NCBI GenBank assembly: GCA_016838895.1
Contig: JAEKNU010000003.1
Location: 92,707 to 156,706 of the forward strand
DNA: 64,000 nucleotides
Direction: 5' to 3'
Origin: Chloroflexota bacterium
GTDB taxonomy: Bacteria; Chloroflexota; Anaerolineae; Anaerolineales; Anaerolineaceae
This document shows, one piece after another, positions 24,720 through 33,359 of this stretch. The notes beneath the pieces were generated by a model that saw nothing but the letters and a program-made list of their open reading frames with translations, had not been told where the DNA came from and searched no databases. A program made the translations under genes and the position numbers. Numbering within the stretch: position 1 is the first letter of the stretch; the number at the start of each line of letters is the position of its first letter.

Positions 24720-27534
24720 CCTCATCTGCATCTGGTGCAGTACGATGATCCAAATAATAGCGCCAGCCGAATCCGATTCCCAAACCTGCCCCCATACCAA
24801 TTAATAGAATCAACAATGCAATCCAAACTGATGGTCGCTGACCTTCCGGAAGTCTGCCTACATAGAAAACCAACCAACCAAAATAAGTGGATAATCCACC
24901 GATAAGCATGGTCAACCCAATGCGTGTACCCCAAATATAAGAAGCATTGCGCTGAAAATAAACCATAAAGAGAATAGACAATCCCCAGAGCACAAACATA
25001 TACAATACCCACTGAAAAACTTTCCGTTCCCAATTTGGTGCCGGGGGTGGGACATCCGTTGGGGGTGTTACTAAAGCGGATGTTGCTACAGGAAACAATG
25101 AGTTTGTTGGTGCAAATGTTGGCAAAATGGTTGTAATTTCTGCACCGTTTTCACCGCCAATATCTAAGACAATAATTTGTGAAGCGAGAGCAGGCTCACA
25201 AATTGCCTTGATTTCGGTTAATCCTGGAGCTTGAATCTGATATGATATTTGCGCAACACCACTTTTTGTATATGCATCGATTGCTTGTGTATTAATAGAA
25301 TCAATTCCGTTGCTGATTTGAAATTCAACTAGCGTACTATCCGGAACCGGGTTCTGATTTTGATCAACAATAACACCGGTTTTAATTGCAATAATCTCAC
25401 CTGGATTCAGGGACACAGGATCTTGTGTAACAATTTCTTCCACTCCAAATTCCTGGTCATTCTGAAGCAAGAATAATGGAATGATCTGAAGCGGATCAGG
25501 AGATGTAATTTCAATTAAATCATAACCGGTACCCGGTATGGAAATTGGCGATGACCCGGATGGAACAATTTCCTTAAACAATAGTCGTGCAGCAATTTCA
25601 ACAGCTGCATTTGATTTACCATATAGCGAGTAAAATGCCGTAATTTTTGAAAGTTCAGTAGCATCCAAAAAATATGGCGCAGTAAATGAGAATACAATAA
25701 TGTTCTTGTCACGAATTAAATCCGGCTTTTCAGCCAGGAATCGCTGTAACGCCTCACCAACAGCATGGTCCGGATCTACATTTACTACAGAAAAGACAAT
25801 CCAGTGAGCTGCTTTTATATCATCTTCAATTTCAATCGGATCTTCTTGCTCTTGATTAACCCGATCCAAATATGTGGTCAAGCTCTGAAATGAGTATGAT
25901 TTTAGTTTATGACTCAGGATTTGCCCACTAGCCGTCGGGCCATACAGACGTAGCACAGCATTCTTAAACGCATCAATTGCAAACACTTCGCTGCTTTCAC
26001 ACTGACTGCATTGAAACTGTGTGTACGTTTCACTAATAAACACAACATTTTCATAGCGGCCAGGAACTTCAGGTAACACATCATTAAGTTCAACAATATC
26101 AGGACTAATCAATGTAGCTGCTTGTTGGGTAATTTCAAAAGTAATATCATCAGAATTACCAACGATATCTAAATTGTTATTGTTTGTTAAAATAGTGCTC
26201 AGGAAAAAATTGCCATACATTTCCAGTTTTAATTTTATAATTTTTTCAACAGAAAAATCAACGCGTTCTGCAAAAGCAGAATCCTCTCTATATTTTTTTG
26301 CAAAAGAATCCAACGTTGTCGATAAGGTGGTAAATGAATCAGGATCACTAACACTCTTTATCTGGCTGACATATAACAAATCATTGCCAGCTAAAAATGC
26401 GTTCCGGATAATTTGTCGACCATCAAAGGTTTGTCCAGTTGGATCATAGAATCGCCGAATGGCGTCACTATTCAGGTTGTCGCTAACCATAATCCCCCCC
26501 GAACTGCGCCAGGTGGTGAGTGGTTCCAGACTAAATAATTGCTCTAATGCAGCCTGATCAAAACTTACCGGCTTGGTCGTTTCTCGAATATTTCCCTGAA
26601 AACCCTGGTATCGAATATTGGATACCAAAAGTCCATCAGCGATACCTACCAAAGATGAGCTGGTATCTGTCACTTTAAAAAACGGGGCCAATTCGATTTG
26701 TTTTAACTGTTCCAGTATTTTACGAACGGTTGAAACTTCATCTGACGGAGGTCGATTGGCACCACCGCTTCCCGGAAAATGCTTGGCTATGACCGCTAAT
26801 TGGTTTCCACTACCCTCATGCAATCCTTCGATATATGCCTTACCAAGTTCACCTGTCCAATACGGATCGCCACTAAAAGTGCGTGACCCTAAGTTTTTGG
26901 AAACATCCGTATGGACAATATCAAGCACATCCATTGACGGACCCAATATCAAATTGAATCCCATCGCATTTAACTCACTCCCCATAACCTGACCAACATT
27001 TCTGGCATTTTCAGCATCCCAGGTGGCCCCAATTGTCATTAGATTTGGCAATTCTGTTACGCCACTTAGCAATTGATCATTGGGAAATCCATCACCTTCT
27101 TCAGAGATGCCAATGAATAAAGGTACATATTGGGGTGAAAACATTTCTCCGCTCGAAGAATCACTCGTTGTCTCTAACGTAGCATCCCATTTAAGCTGTT
27201 GCAGTGAACGATTCATTTCATAGGCATCGTTAATTAACGTATCAGCGCTTGTAAAATTATCATTGATGCGGCTTAATACAACCCCACCAATATAATAATC
27301 CTGAATCAATTGTGCAATCTGCGTTGTATCACTTACATTTTGTCCATTAAATGAAACCATAAATAATTGACCGATTTTTTCTTCAGGAGTCATCTTCGCC
27401 AATATCGCTTTGGCTTGCTGCTGATGATCCAGTTGATATTGCTGCTGACCAGCAAAAACTGTTGCTGCTGGAGATAGCAATAGGCTGATTAATGTGATTA
27501 TTGTTGTAATGGTGAACAAACTAGTTTTCTTCAT
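24700..27534 (-). CDS. GH3-family protein with atypical active site, Ig-like domain and C-terminal membrane segments
   Basis: 944 residues. Signal peptide (LFTITTIITLISLLLSPAATVFA), then a GH3 NagZ-type barrel: MTPEEKIGQLFMVSFNG, GPSMDV, and the substrate loop AKHFPGSGG. The nucleophile position is kept (GGIMVSDNL). The usual acid/base loop with D-x-H is not seen; KHFPGSGG is followed by ANRPPSDEV. A second alpha/beta domain and an invasin-like Ig domain (VSLNPGEIIAIKTGVIVD to near residue 835) follow, then three C-terminal membrane segments. It would act on peptidoglycan or be a non-catalytic binding protein at the outer face. ATG 27534 overlaps the GDPD stop as ATGA and is preferred over 27618. 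Confidence 0.85.
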   Translation of the reverse strand: MKKTSLFTITTIITLISLLLSPAATVFAGQQQYQLDHQQQAKAILAKMTPEEKIGQLFMVSFNGQNVSDTTQIAQLIQDYYIGGVVLSRINDNFTSADTLINDAYEMNRSLQQLKWDATLETTSDSSSGEMFSPQYVPLFIGISEEGDGFPNDQLLSGVTELPNLMTIGATWDAENARNVGQVMGSELNAMGFNLILGPSMDVLDIVHTDVSKNLGSRTFSGDPYWTGELGKAYIEGLHEGSGNQLAVIAKHFPGSGGANRPPSDEVSTVRKILEQLKQIELAPFFKVTDTSSSLVGIADGLLVSNIRYQGFQGNIRETTKPVSFDQAALEQLFSLEPLTTWRSSGGIMVSDNLNSDAIRRFYDPTGQTFDGRQIIRNAFLAGNDLLYVSQIKSVSDPDSFTTLSTTLDSFAKKYREDSAFAERVDFSVEKIIKLKLEMYGNFFLSTILTNNNNLDIVGNSDDITFEITQQAATLISPDIVELNDVLPEVPGRYENVVFISETYTQFQCSQCESSEVFAIDAFKNAVLRLYGPTASGQILSHKLKSYSFQSLTTYLDRVNQEQEDPIEIEDDIKAAHWIVFSVVNVDPDHAVGEALQRFLAEKPDLIRDKNIIVFSFTAPYFLDATELSKITAFYSLYGKSNAAVEIAARLLFKEIVPSGSSPISIPGTGYDLIEITSPDPLQIIPLFLLQNDQEFGVEEIVTQDPVSLNPGEIIAIKTGVIVDQNQNPVPDSTLVEFQISNGIDSINTQAIDAYTKSGVAQISYQIQAPGLTEIKAICEPALASQIIVLDIGGENGAEITTILPTFAPTNSLFPVATSALVTPPTDVPPPAPNWERKVFQWVLYMFVLWGLSILFMVYFQRNASYIWGTRIGLTMLIGGLSTYFGWLVFYVGRLPEGQRPSVWIALLILLIGMGAGLGIGFGWRYYLDHRTAPDADEVIVKVE

Positions 27535-28298
27535 ACGTCCCCATTGTCTGCATTGTTGCCACTCAGTAGTGATATTGCCATGGCGGGATGATCTGTAAAA
27601 ATTCCATCCACACCCCATTGATATAAACGTTTCATATCTTTTTCTTTGTTCACAGTCCAGGTATGTAAACGAATACCCCGTTCATGTGCTTTTTCAATCA
27701 CATCCTGATTTACATCAGTCAGATAAGGATGTTGGATTTCTGGTGAAGTTCTCCTGGCAATCCCTGTCCACTGAGTGATTCCGTAAATGTGGGGTTCGGT
27801 TAACAATGCAATCGGTGTGCCTGGCAGATACGAATTTAATTTTCTCAGGTTTTTGGGCAAGAAAGACGAAAACATGACATGCTGCGTCATTTTCATTCGT
27901 TTTACTAATTCAGCGATTTTTTCAGGTAAACTATCCCAGGGGCTACGGTAATTTGTCACTTCAATATTTACAATAATTTTTCTACCAATCGTTTCAAGTA
28001 CTTCTTCCAATAACGGGATTCTTACATTTTCGTATTTTGAAGAAAACCAGCTCCCGGCATCTAGCGTTCTTAAAGCTGCAAAATCAATTTTGTGCACATG
28101 TCCGTTACCATTTGTTGTTCGCATAAGGGTACGATCATGTATCACCACAATTTTGCCATCCTTGGAAAGTTTTGCATCCAGCTCAATCGCATGAGCACCC
28201 TGTTGAACAGCCAGTTCAAAAGCTGGCAGGGTGTTTTCAGGAGCATCCGCAGATGCACCTCGGTGAGCGAATATGCAAGGAGTAGGAAAATGAATCAT
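27531..28298 (-). CDS. Glycerophosphodiester phosphodiesterase
   Basis: 255 residues, no signal peptide, so cytosolic. Hydrolyses glycerophosphodiesters to an alcohol and glycerol-3-phosphate. Motifs: AHRGASADAPENTLPAF (catalytic His and Arg, metal Glu), AIELDAKLSKDGKIVVIHD (metal Glu/Asp and second His), IVNIEV and LHTWTVN near the C-terminus. It overlaps the AAA ATPase stop by 4 nt (ATGA) and the GH3 start by 4 nt, so the three are translationally linked. A membrane lipid turnover role beside an envelope protein is reasonable. Confidence 0.92.
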   Translation of the reverse strand: MIHFPTPCIFAHRGASADAPENTLPAFELAVQQGAHAIELDAKLSKDGKIVVIHDRTLMRTTNGNGHVHKIDFAALRTLDAGSWFSSKYENVRIPLLEEVLETIGRKIIVNIEVTNYRSPWDSLPEKIAELVKRMKMTQHVMFSSFLPKNLRKLNSYLPGTPIALLTEPHIYGITQWTGIARRTSPEIQHPYLTDVNQDVIEKAHERGIRLHTWTVNKEKDMKRLYQWGVDGIFTDHPAMAISLLSGNNADNGDV

Positions 28299-29632
28299 AG
28301 CTCAACAAAATAGGCCAGAGCCGCTCGATCCAGAAGTTCCTTACTCATAATTGGCTCTGCAGAAAGATAACGAGAGATATCAATGATCTGATCACAAATA
28401 TCCCGTGGATGCGATGCACGTAAGCGGCGTTTCGGTTTAATATAATACTCCTGCAACAAATAGGCTAAGGCCTTGTCATCATATGGTATGCCTTTAGAAA
28501 CAGCGACTCGCTTAAATATTTCCCTATATTGATCAAAAGATGGATCACCGATTTCAATTTTATGGCGCAAGCGTCGTAAAAATGCCTCATCCACCAATTC
28601 TTTTGGTGGGAGATTTGTGGAAAAAATGATCAACACATCAAACGATACTTCAATTTTGCGTCCTGTATGCATCGCTAAATAATCAATGCGATTTTCCAAT
28701 GGCACAATCCAGCGATTCAATAAATCACGTGGGCGCACTTGTTGTCTGCCAAAGTCATCAATCAACAGAATGCCGCCATTTGCTTTAACCTGGAAAGGGG
28801 CCTCATAATATTTATGTACATCATCAAAAACCAGATCAAGACCAGCTAAAGTTAACTCACCGCCCACCATAATAAACGGTCGGTGAATTTTAACCCAACG
28901 GGGATCACGTGTCTGTCCACTGCGTAAACTGCCAGTACCGTGAGATGTGACGTTTTCTTCATGTGCCAGGGTGTGATTAACTGAATCATAAAGTTTAATA
29001 ACCTGTCCAGCCACATGTATTGCATAGGGGATATACATCGTTTGGCTCAAAATCAAATTTCCGATCGCTCTGGCAATACTGGTTTTCCCATTACCTGGAG
29101 GGCCATACAGGAATATTGAGGATCCTGAATTAATCGCCGGACCAACCTGATGATAAACCTTTTCAGTTACGACCATAGACGAAAGTACTTTACGCATGGT
29201 TCTTGGGGTAACCAACATCTTCCGTCGGCTTTGCTTGTGACAAGCCTCTGTATATGCCTGAATCGGAACTGGCACAGGACCTGAATATTGGCTGCGTTCC
29301 AAAGCCTCGCGTGCTCGTGCAATCCCTGCACCGGTGATACCATATTGATAGGAGCCTTCACCCAGCCCCATAGTGGATGAACGCACTTCTAGAAGCTTTT
29401 CCCGCTTTAGTACTTCCAACAATTGATCAACTACATTGGTAAAAGGCAGAGATATCTCTTCCGCAACACGGAATCCTGTCATATATCCTTGAAAATACAT
29501 CACCTTGAGAATATGATCCTGTAACCATAAAGCAGATAAACCTGTATCATCAATGGATTGTATAGGAGCCGGAATGAATTCGTCAGCAGCTTCTCTGGCT
29601 TGAGCCTGTGTAATTGGCGGTTTTTTGAGCAT
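28295..29632 (-). CDS. AAA+ ATPase with N-terminal winged-helix-like region
   Basis: 445 residues. The first 120 residues look like a DNA-binding-type or protein-docking winged helix (GFRVAEEISLPFTNVVDQLLEVLKREK). The AAA+ core follows: Walker A LYGPPGNGKTS near 177, Walker B GGILLIDDFGRQ near 287, sensor 1 IIFSTN and Arg finger region EAFLRRLRHK. Walker B has D-D rather than D-E. A C-terminal lid carries ASHPRDICDQIID. From memory, similar ATPases are widespread in Chloroflexi with no assigned role. It starts the operon with GDPD and GH3; GAGGG precedes the ATG and an extended -10 promoter lies 44 bp upstream. Confidence 0.82.
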   Translation of the reverse strand: MLKKPPITQAQAREAADEFIPAPIQSIDDTGLSALWLQDHILKVMYFQGYMTGFRVAEEISLPFTNVVDQLLEVLKREKLLEVRSSTMGLGEGSYQYGITGAGIARAREALERSQYSGPVPVPIQAYTEACHKQSRRKMLVTPRTMRKVLSSMVVTEKVYHQVGPAINSGSSIFLYGPPGNGKTSIARAIGNLILSQTMYIPYAIHVAGQVIKLYDSVNHTLAHEENVTSHGTGSLRSGQTRDPRWVKIHRPFIMVGGELTLAGLDLVFDDVHKYYEAPFQVKANGGILLIDDFGRQQVRPRDLLNRWIVPLENRIDYLAMHTGRKIEVSFDVLIIFSTNLPPKELVDEAFLRRLRHKIEIGDPSFDQYREIFKRVAVSKGIPYDDKALAYLLQEYYIKPKRRLRASHPRDICDQIIDISRYLSAEPIMSKELLDRAALAYFVEL

Positions 29633-29675
29633 ATCATATCCCTCAGCGATATAAATGGTATTTTGAGCTAGGTAA

Positions 29676-29684
29676 ATTATAGCA
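29676..29684 (-). promoter_or_regulatory. Extended -10 promoter of the AAA ATPase operon
   Basis: Minus strand TGCTATAAT (29684-29676). No good -35 box, which fits an extended -10 type. Confidence 0.5.
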
Positions 29685-29708
29685 TGTGATATGAATTACT
29701 GATATTCC

Positions 29709-29737
29709 TTGCAAGATTGCAAACGCTACCATATAAT
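29709..29737 (+). promoter_or_regulatory. Promoter of the GT2 gene, probably leaderless
   Basis: TTGCAA (29709-29714), 17-bp spacer, TATAAT (29732-29737). The ATG is 7 bp after the -10 box and no ribosome site is present. Confidence 0.7.
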
Positions 29738-29744
29738 CACTTGT

Positions 29745-30431
29745 ATGAAATTAACCGCTGTAATTCCAGTATTTAATGAACAAGAGACCATTGTAGAAGT
29801 TGTCGATTGGGTCAAAAAGACGAATTTAATTGACGAAATCATGATTGTTGACGATGGATCCTCAGATGGTACCCGAGAGATTTTAAAGCAATATGAATCT
29901 GATCCTCAAATTCGTGTCATTCTTCAATTGAAAAATGAAGGAAAAGGATCTGCTGTTATCACGGGTATACACAATGCAACAGGTGATCTGGTTGTTATTC
30001 AGGATGCTGATCTGGAATACGATCCAAATGATTATGCTGTCCTTTTGAAGCCATTTCAGGATGACCCGACAACTCAGGTCGTTTATGGGACTCGGTTTTC
30101 CAAACAGCGTAAAAACGATTTTCTATTCTGGAACAAATTAGCAAACCGCATTCTAACGATGATAACCAATATTCTCTACTTCTCGCGATTGACGGACATG
30201 GAAACATGCTATAAATTATTCCGCAAAGAATTGGCAGATGATATGGTACTGCATGCACGTGGTTTTGAATTTGAACCTGAATTTACTGCAAAATTAATTA
30301 AAAGAAAAATAAAGATCAAAGAAGTACCAATCTACTTTAAGCCGCGTGACTACACTCAAGGGAAAAAGATTAAAGTTTCAGATGCCTTTAAAGCCATCTG
30401 GACATTGATAAAATATCGATTTGTTGAATAA
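29745..30431 (+). CDS. Family 2 glycosyltransferase, dolichyl-phosphate-mannose synthase-like
   Basis: 228 residues, a single GT-A domain without membrane segments. VIPVFNEQETIVEVV, IVDDGSSDGT and the metal site QDADLEYDP are clear. KLKNEG-type loop is seen as LKNEGKGSAV, and the acceptor region as GFEFEPEFTAKL. The group moves a sugar from a nucleotide carrier to a polyprenyl phosphate for cell-surface glycans. ATG 29745 is preferred over 29709 because the latter would be coded by the -35 box. Its stop is directly next to the convergent recJ stop. Confidence 0.9.
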   Translation: MKLTAVIPVFNEQETIVEVVDWVKKTNLIDEIMIVDDGSSDGTREILKQYESDPQIRVILQLKNEGKGSAVITGIHNATGDLVVIQDADLEYDPNDYAVLLKPFQDDPTTQVVYGTRFSKQRKNDFLFWNKLANRILTMITNILYFSRLTDMETCYKLFRKELADDMVLHARGFEFEPEFTAKLIKRKIKIKEVPIYFKPRDYTQGKKIKVSDAFKAIWTLIKYRFVE

Positions 30432-32132
30432 TTAGCTTTCTTGTGCAGGTTTTATATCTCGCGCCTGTAATTGCAGCGATGTGCGACCATTATATGAGTT
30501 CCGCTCAAAAGCATATAACAGGTCAATTTTCTCCGGCATGCTCTGTGCCCACTCCCCTTTGCCAAAAGCAATCACATCATATGTGATCTTGCCATCAGAT
30601 ACCGTTAATTTCAGATGGCTGCGATCCCTCCCAATAATCCGATAATTTCGTACGATCAAATTTCTGGAAACAAAATACACCGGTGGATTTTGCTGACCAC
30701 AAGGTTCAAGTTTTGCAATATCATCCAGAATGGATGGATGCAACTCGGATAATTGAATCTCCATATCAGCAGAAAGTAAAGGCTTTAAGGTTTGCTCTCG
30801 TAATTCATCACTTATAATTTGGCTCATTTTTTGATAGAGTTCTGAAACCTGATCATTACGAACAGTAAAACCTGCTGCCATGGCATGACCGCCATGTTGT
30901 ACGAGTAAATCTGCAACCTGATCCAATACCCAAGTAATATGCAATTCTGGGATGCTGCGGCAAGATGCCCGCGTAAATTCCTCACCTATCGCACCAACCA
31001 CCGCCGGACGATAATGCGTATCTACCAATCGCGAGGCTGCCAGCCCAACAATCCCCATATTAAACGTTTCACTGACCGCAAACATAAAATGTTCATTTTG
31101 TTCTTCCACCGCCAGGGTTTCTGCGGTTTCCTGAATTTGCCGTGTTAAAGATTGACGTTGCCGATTTAAATCATCCAGATGCTGAGCCAATTCAGCTGCC
31201 CGATCTACTTCATCACACAAGAGCAAATCCATTGCCAGAGAGGCGCTTTCCAAACGCCCAGCGGCATTTATTCGCGGAGCGATCATAAACCCGATATCCC
31301 GCGCACTGATTGCTTGCAGATTTTGTAAACCTGCTGCACCGCATAATGCTCTTAACCCGATCCGTTTGCCTTTATGTATTTCCTGCACACCCAGGGCAAC
31401 GAATTTTCTATTCTCACCTGTCAGTGGAACGATATCTGCCACAGTTCCCAGAGCAACCAGATCCAACCATTGCGAAACTTCCACATATAAGCCAGTCTGT
31501 TGTACTAATGCTTCCGTTAATTTATAAGCAATACCCACACCTGAGAGCATTTTCTCCGGATATGGATCAGCGATACGCTTAGGACAAATATTTGCATATG
31601 CCGGCGGTAAAGTATCACCCGGGTCATGATGATCCGTGATAATCATATCCAGATTGATTTTTTTTGCATGTTCAGCTTCATGAATCGAACGAATGCCACA
31701 ATCAACGGTAATGACTAATTCGATGCCTTTTTTTGCCAGCATATCCAGAGCTTCAATGTTAAGACCATAACCTTCATCAAAACGATTTGGTATATATGGC
31801 ATGGCCTGCGCACCAATCTCTAATAATGCCTCTGTCAATAAAACAGTTGCCGTCACGCCATCAGCATCGTAATCACCATAAACTGCAATTTTTTGCTGCT
31901 CCCGAATGGCAGTTAATATGCGCTCAACAGCTTTATCCATATCAATTAGCTGAAAAGGATCAGGTGATGGAAAATCTGGATTGATAAATTTTGTTGCTTC
32001 ATCGGCAGTAAAGATATTGCGATTAAACAACAATTGTCGTAAAACAGGTGAATACGCAGATAATTCTTCGGATACAGAAGCAGGGATTGGGTTAGCAATT
32101 TGCCAGGTTTTTTCTAATAAAGCACACATCAT
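30432..32132 (-). CDS. recJ: Single-stranded-DNA exonuclease RecJ
   Basis: 566 residues. DHH-family 5'-3' exonuclease for recombination and mismatch repair. Motifs in order: VYGDYDADGVTAT (motif I), VDCGI, ITDHHDPG (the DHH motif), GVGIAYKL, GTVADIVPL, and the DHHA1-type QHGGHAMAAGFTV near 425. A C-terminal OB-type region (SDGKITYDVIAFGKG) binds ssDNA. The ATG overlaps the alr stop (ATGA), so it is translated from the alr transcript. Confidence 0.96.
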   Translation of the reverse strand: MMCALLEKTWQIANPIPASVSEELSAYSPVLRQLLFNRNIFTADEATKFINPDFPSPDPFQLIDMDKAVERILTAIREQQKIAVYGDYDADGVTATVLLTEALLEIGAQAMPYIPNRFDEGYGLNIEALDMLAKKGIELVITVDCGIRSIHEAEHAKKINLDMIITDHHDPGDTLPPAYANICPKRIADPYPEKMLSGVGIAYKLTEALVQQTGLYVEVSQWLDLVALGTVADIVPLTGENRKFVALGVQEIHKGKRIGLRALCGAAGLQNLQAISARDIGFMIAPRINAAGRLESASLAMDLLLCDEVDRAAELAQHLDDLNRQRQSLTRQIQETAETLAVEEQNEHFMFAVSETFNMGIVGLAASRLVDTHYRPAVVGAIGEEFTRASCRSIPELHITWVLDQVADLLVQHGGHAMAAGFTVRNDQVSELYQKMSQIISDELREQTLKPLLSADMEIQLSELHPSILDDIAKLEPCGQQNPPVYFVSRNLIVRNYRIIGRDRSHLKLTVSDGKITYDVIAFGKGEWAQSMPEKIDLLYAFERNSYNGRTSLQLQARDIKPAQES

Positions 32133-33274
32133 ACATCTATCTCCGGCAAACCATTTCCACCAGAATATATTCTGGGCACACGAGTTGCCAGATTTGTGAC
32201 TACCTCATAATTGATCGTACCCCAATCAGCTGCCAAATCATCAATGGTAATTTGATTTCCATTCTGTGTCCCAATCAGCGTTACCACATCCCCAACGGTT
32301 GCTTCGGGCACATCGTCTAACATCAACATGCTCTGATCCATACAAACTCGTCCTACAATGGGCACCTTTTTACCGTGCAACAAGGCATAATTTCCGGGTA
32401 AGCGTCGATAACCATCTGCATAACCGATCGGTACAACACCTATGCGTTCTGGTTTGCTGGTGTGATAAATATGTCCATAACTTATCCCATGACCACTGGG
32501 ATAATCCTTAATCGAAATTAAACGCGCTTTCATAGAGAGGGCTGGTTTAAATCCAGCGGGTAAAGGGCTTTCCATTGAAGGGTTCAACCCATAAATGGCA
32601 ATTCCTGCCCGTACAAGGTCGTACCTTGCCCGCGGATAATTGATCGCACCAGCTGAATTACAGGCATGAATCCATGGGGGACGAATATCCAGAGCTGCCA
32701 ATTGTTGAATGAGGGATTCAAAACGATCAACCTGCTGATCGGTTGTTGGTTGGTTCGGTTCATCGGCTTTGGCAAAATGAGTAAAGATACCCTCCAATTC
32801 AAGTCCGGGATGTTCATGCAGCCATTTGGCAAATGCTACCCCTTCATCAGGGAAGAAACCTAACCTTCCCATGCCGGTATCGAATTTGGCATGTACATGT
32901 AAACGGAAACCATATTTTTCTGCTTCCTGTGCGTATGCCGTTGCCAGTTCAGGCGTATATACTGTCAAACTGATATTTTCAGCTACTGCTTCTGGAACCC
33001 GCTTTGGTGGTGTATACCCTAAAATCATGATTCTGCAGGTGATACCTGCACGGCGCAAAGTTTTTGCTTCCTCAATACGTGAAACACCGCACCACATCGC
33101 ACCAGCATCCTGCGCGGTTCGAGCAACTTCCACCATGCCATGACCATAACCATTGGCTTTCACAACAGCCATCACACCTGTTTTAGTGATTTCCTGGAGA
33201 CGCTGAATATTATTCTTTATCGCATCCAGATCAATTTCCAGCCAGGTTGAATATAATTCGTTTTCTGTTTCCAT
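32129..33274 (-). CDS. alr: Alanine racemase
   Basis: 381 residues. PLP enzyme that makes D-alanine for peptidoglycan. PLP lysine in AVVKANGYGHG at about 37-47; the tyrosine base is in GISYGHIY near residue 265; HAKFDTGMGRLGF, CNSAGAI and the C-terminal GRVCMDQSML are as in the family. No ribosome site lies before ATG 33274. A TTGTAA-17-TATACT promoter ends 8 bp upstream, so the mRNA is probably leaderless. recJ follows with a 4-nt overlap. Confidence 0.96.
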   Translation of the reverse strand: METENELYSTWLEIDLDAIKNNIQRLQEITKTGVMAVVKANGYGHGMVEVARTAQDAGAMWCGVSRIEEAKTLRRAGITCRIMILGYTPPKRVPEAVAENISLTVYTPELATAYAQEAEKYGFRLHVHAKFDTGMGRLGFFPDEGVAFAKWLHEHPGLELEGIFTHFAKADEPNQPTTDQQVDRFESLIQQLAALDIRPPWIHACNSAGAINYPRARYDLVRAGIAIYGLNPSMESPLPAGFKPALSMKARLISIKDYPSGHGISYGHIYHTSKPERIGVVPIGYADGYRRLPGNYALLHGKKVPIVGRVCMDQSMLMLDDVPEATVGDVVTLIGTQNGNQITIDDLAADWGTINYEVVTNLATRVPRIYSGGNGLPEIDV

Positions 33275-33282
33275 AGAGAGTT

Positions 33283-33311
33283 AGTATATCGCCTGTGAAT
33301 TTTCTTTACAA
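33283..33311 (-). promoter_or_regulatory. Promoter of alr-recJ, probably leaderless
   Basis: Minus strand: TTGTAA (33311-33306), 17-bp spacer, TATACT (33288-33283). 8 bp separate it from the ATG. Confidence 0.7.
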
Positions 33312-33346
33312 GAGAAGATAGCGTTTTTTACATCCTCAGATGACGG

Positions 33347-33352
33347 TATAAT
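33347..33352 (+). promoter_or_regulatory. -10 box of the SLC13 permease gene, probably leaderless
   Basis: TATAAT 7 bp before ATG 33360; the ORF track's ATG at 33351 lies inside this box. A T-rich stretch is at the -35 position. Confidence 0.6.
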
Positions 33353-33359
33353 GAATTAC

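Noticed and set aside
33351-33359. ATG at 33351 as start of the SLC13 permease
   Set aside because: It lies inside the TATAAT box; ATG 33360 fits a leaderless start better.
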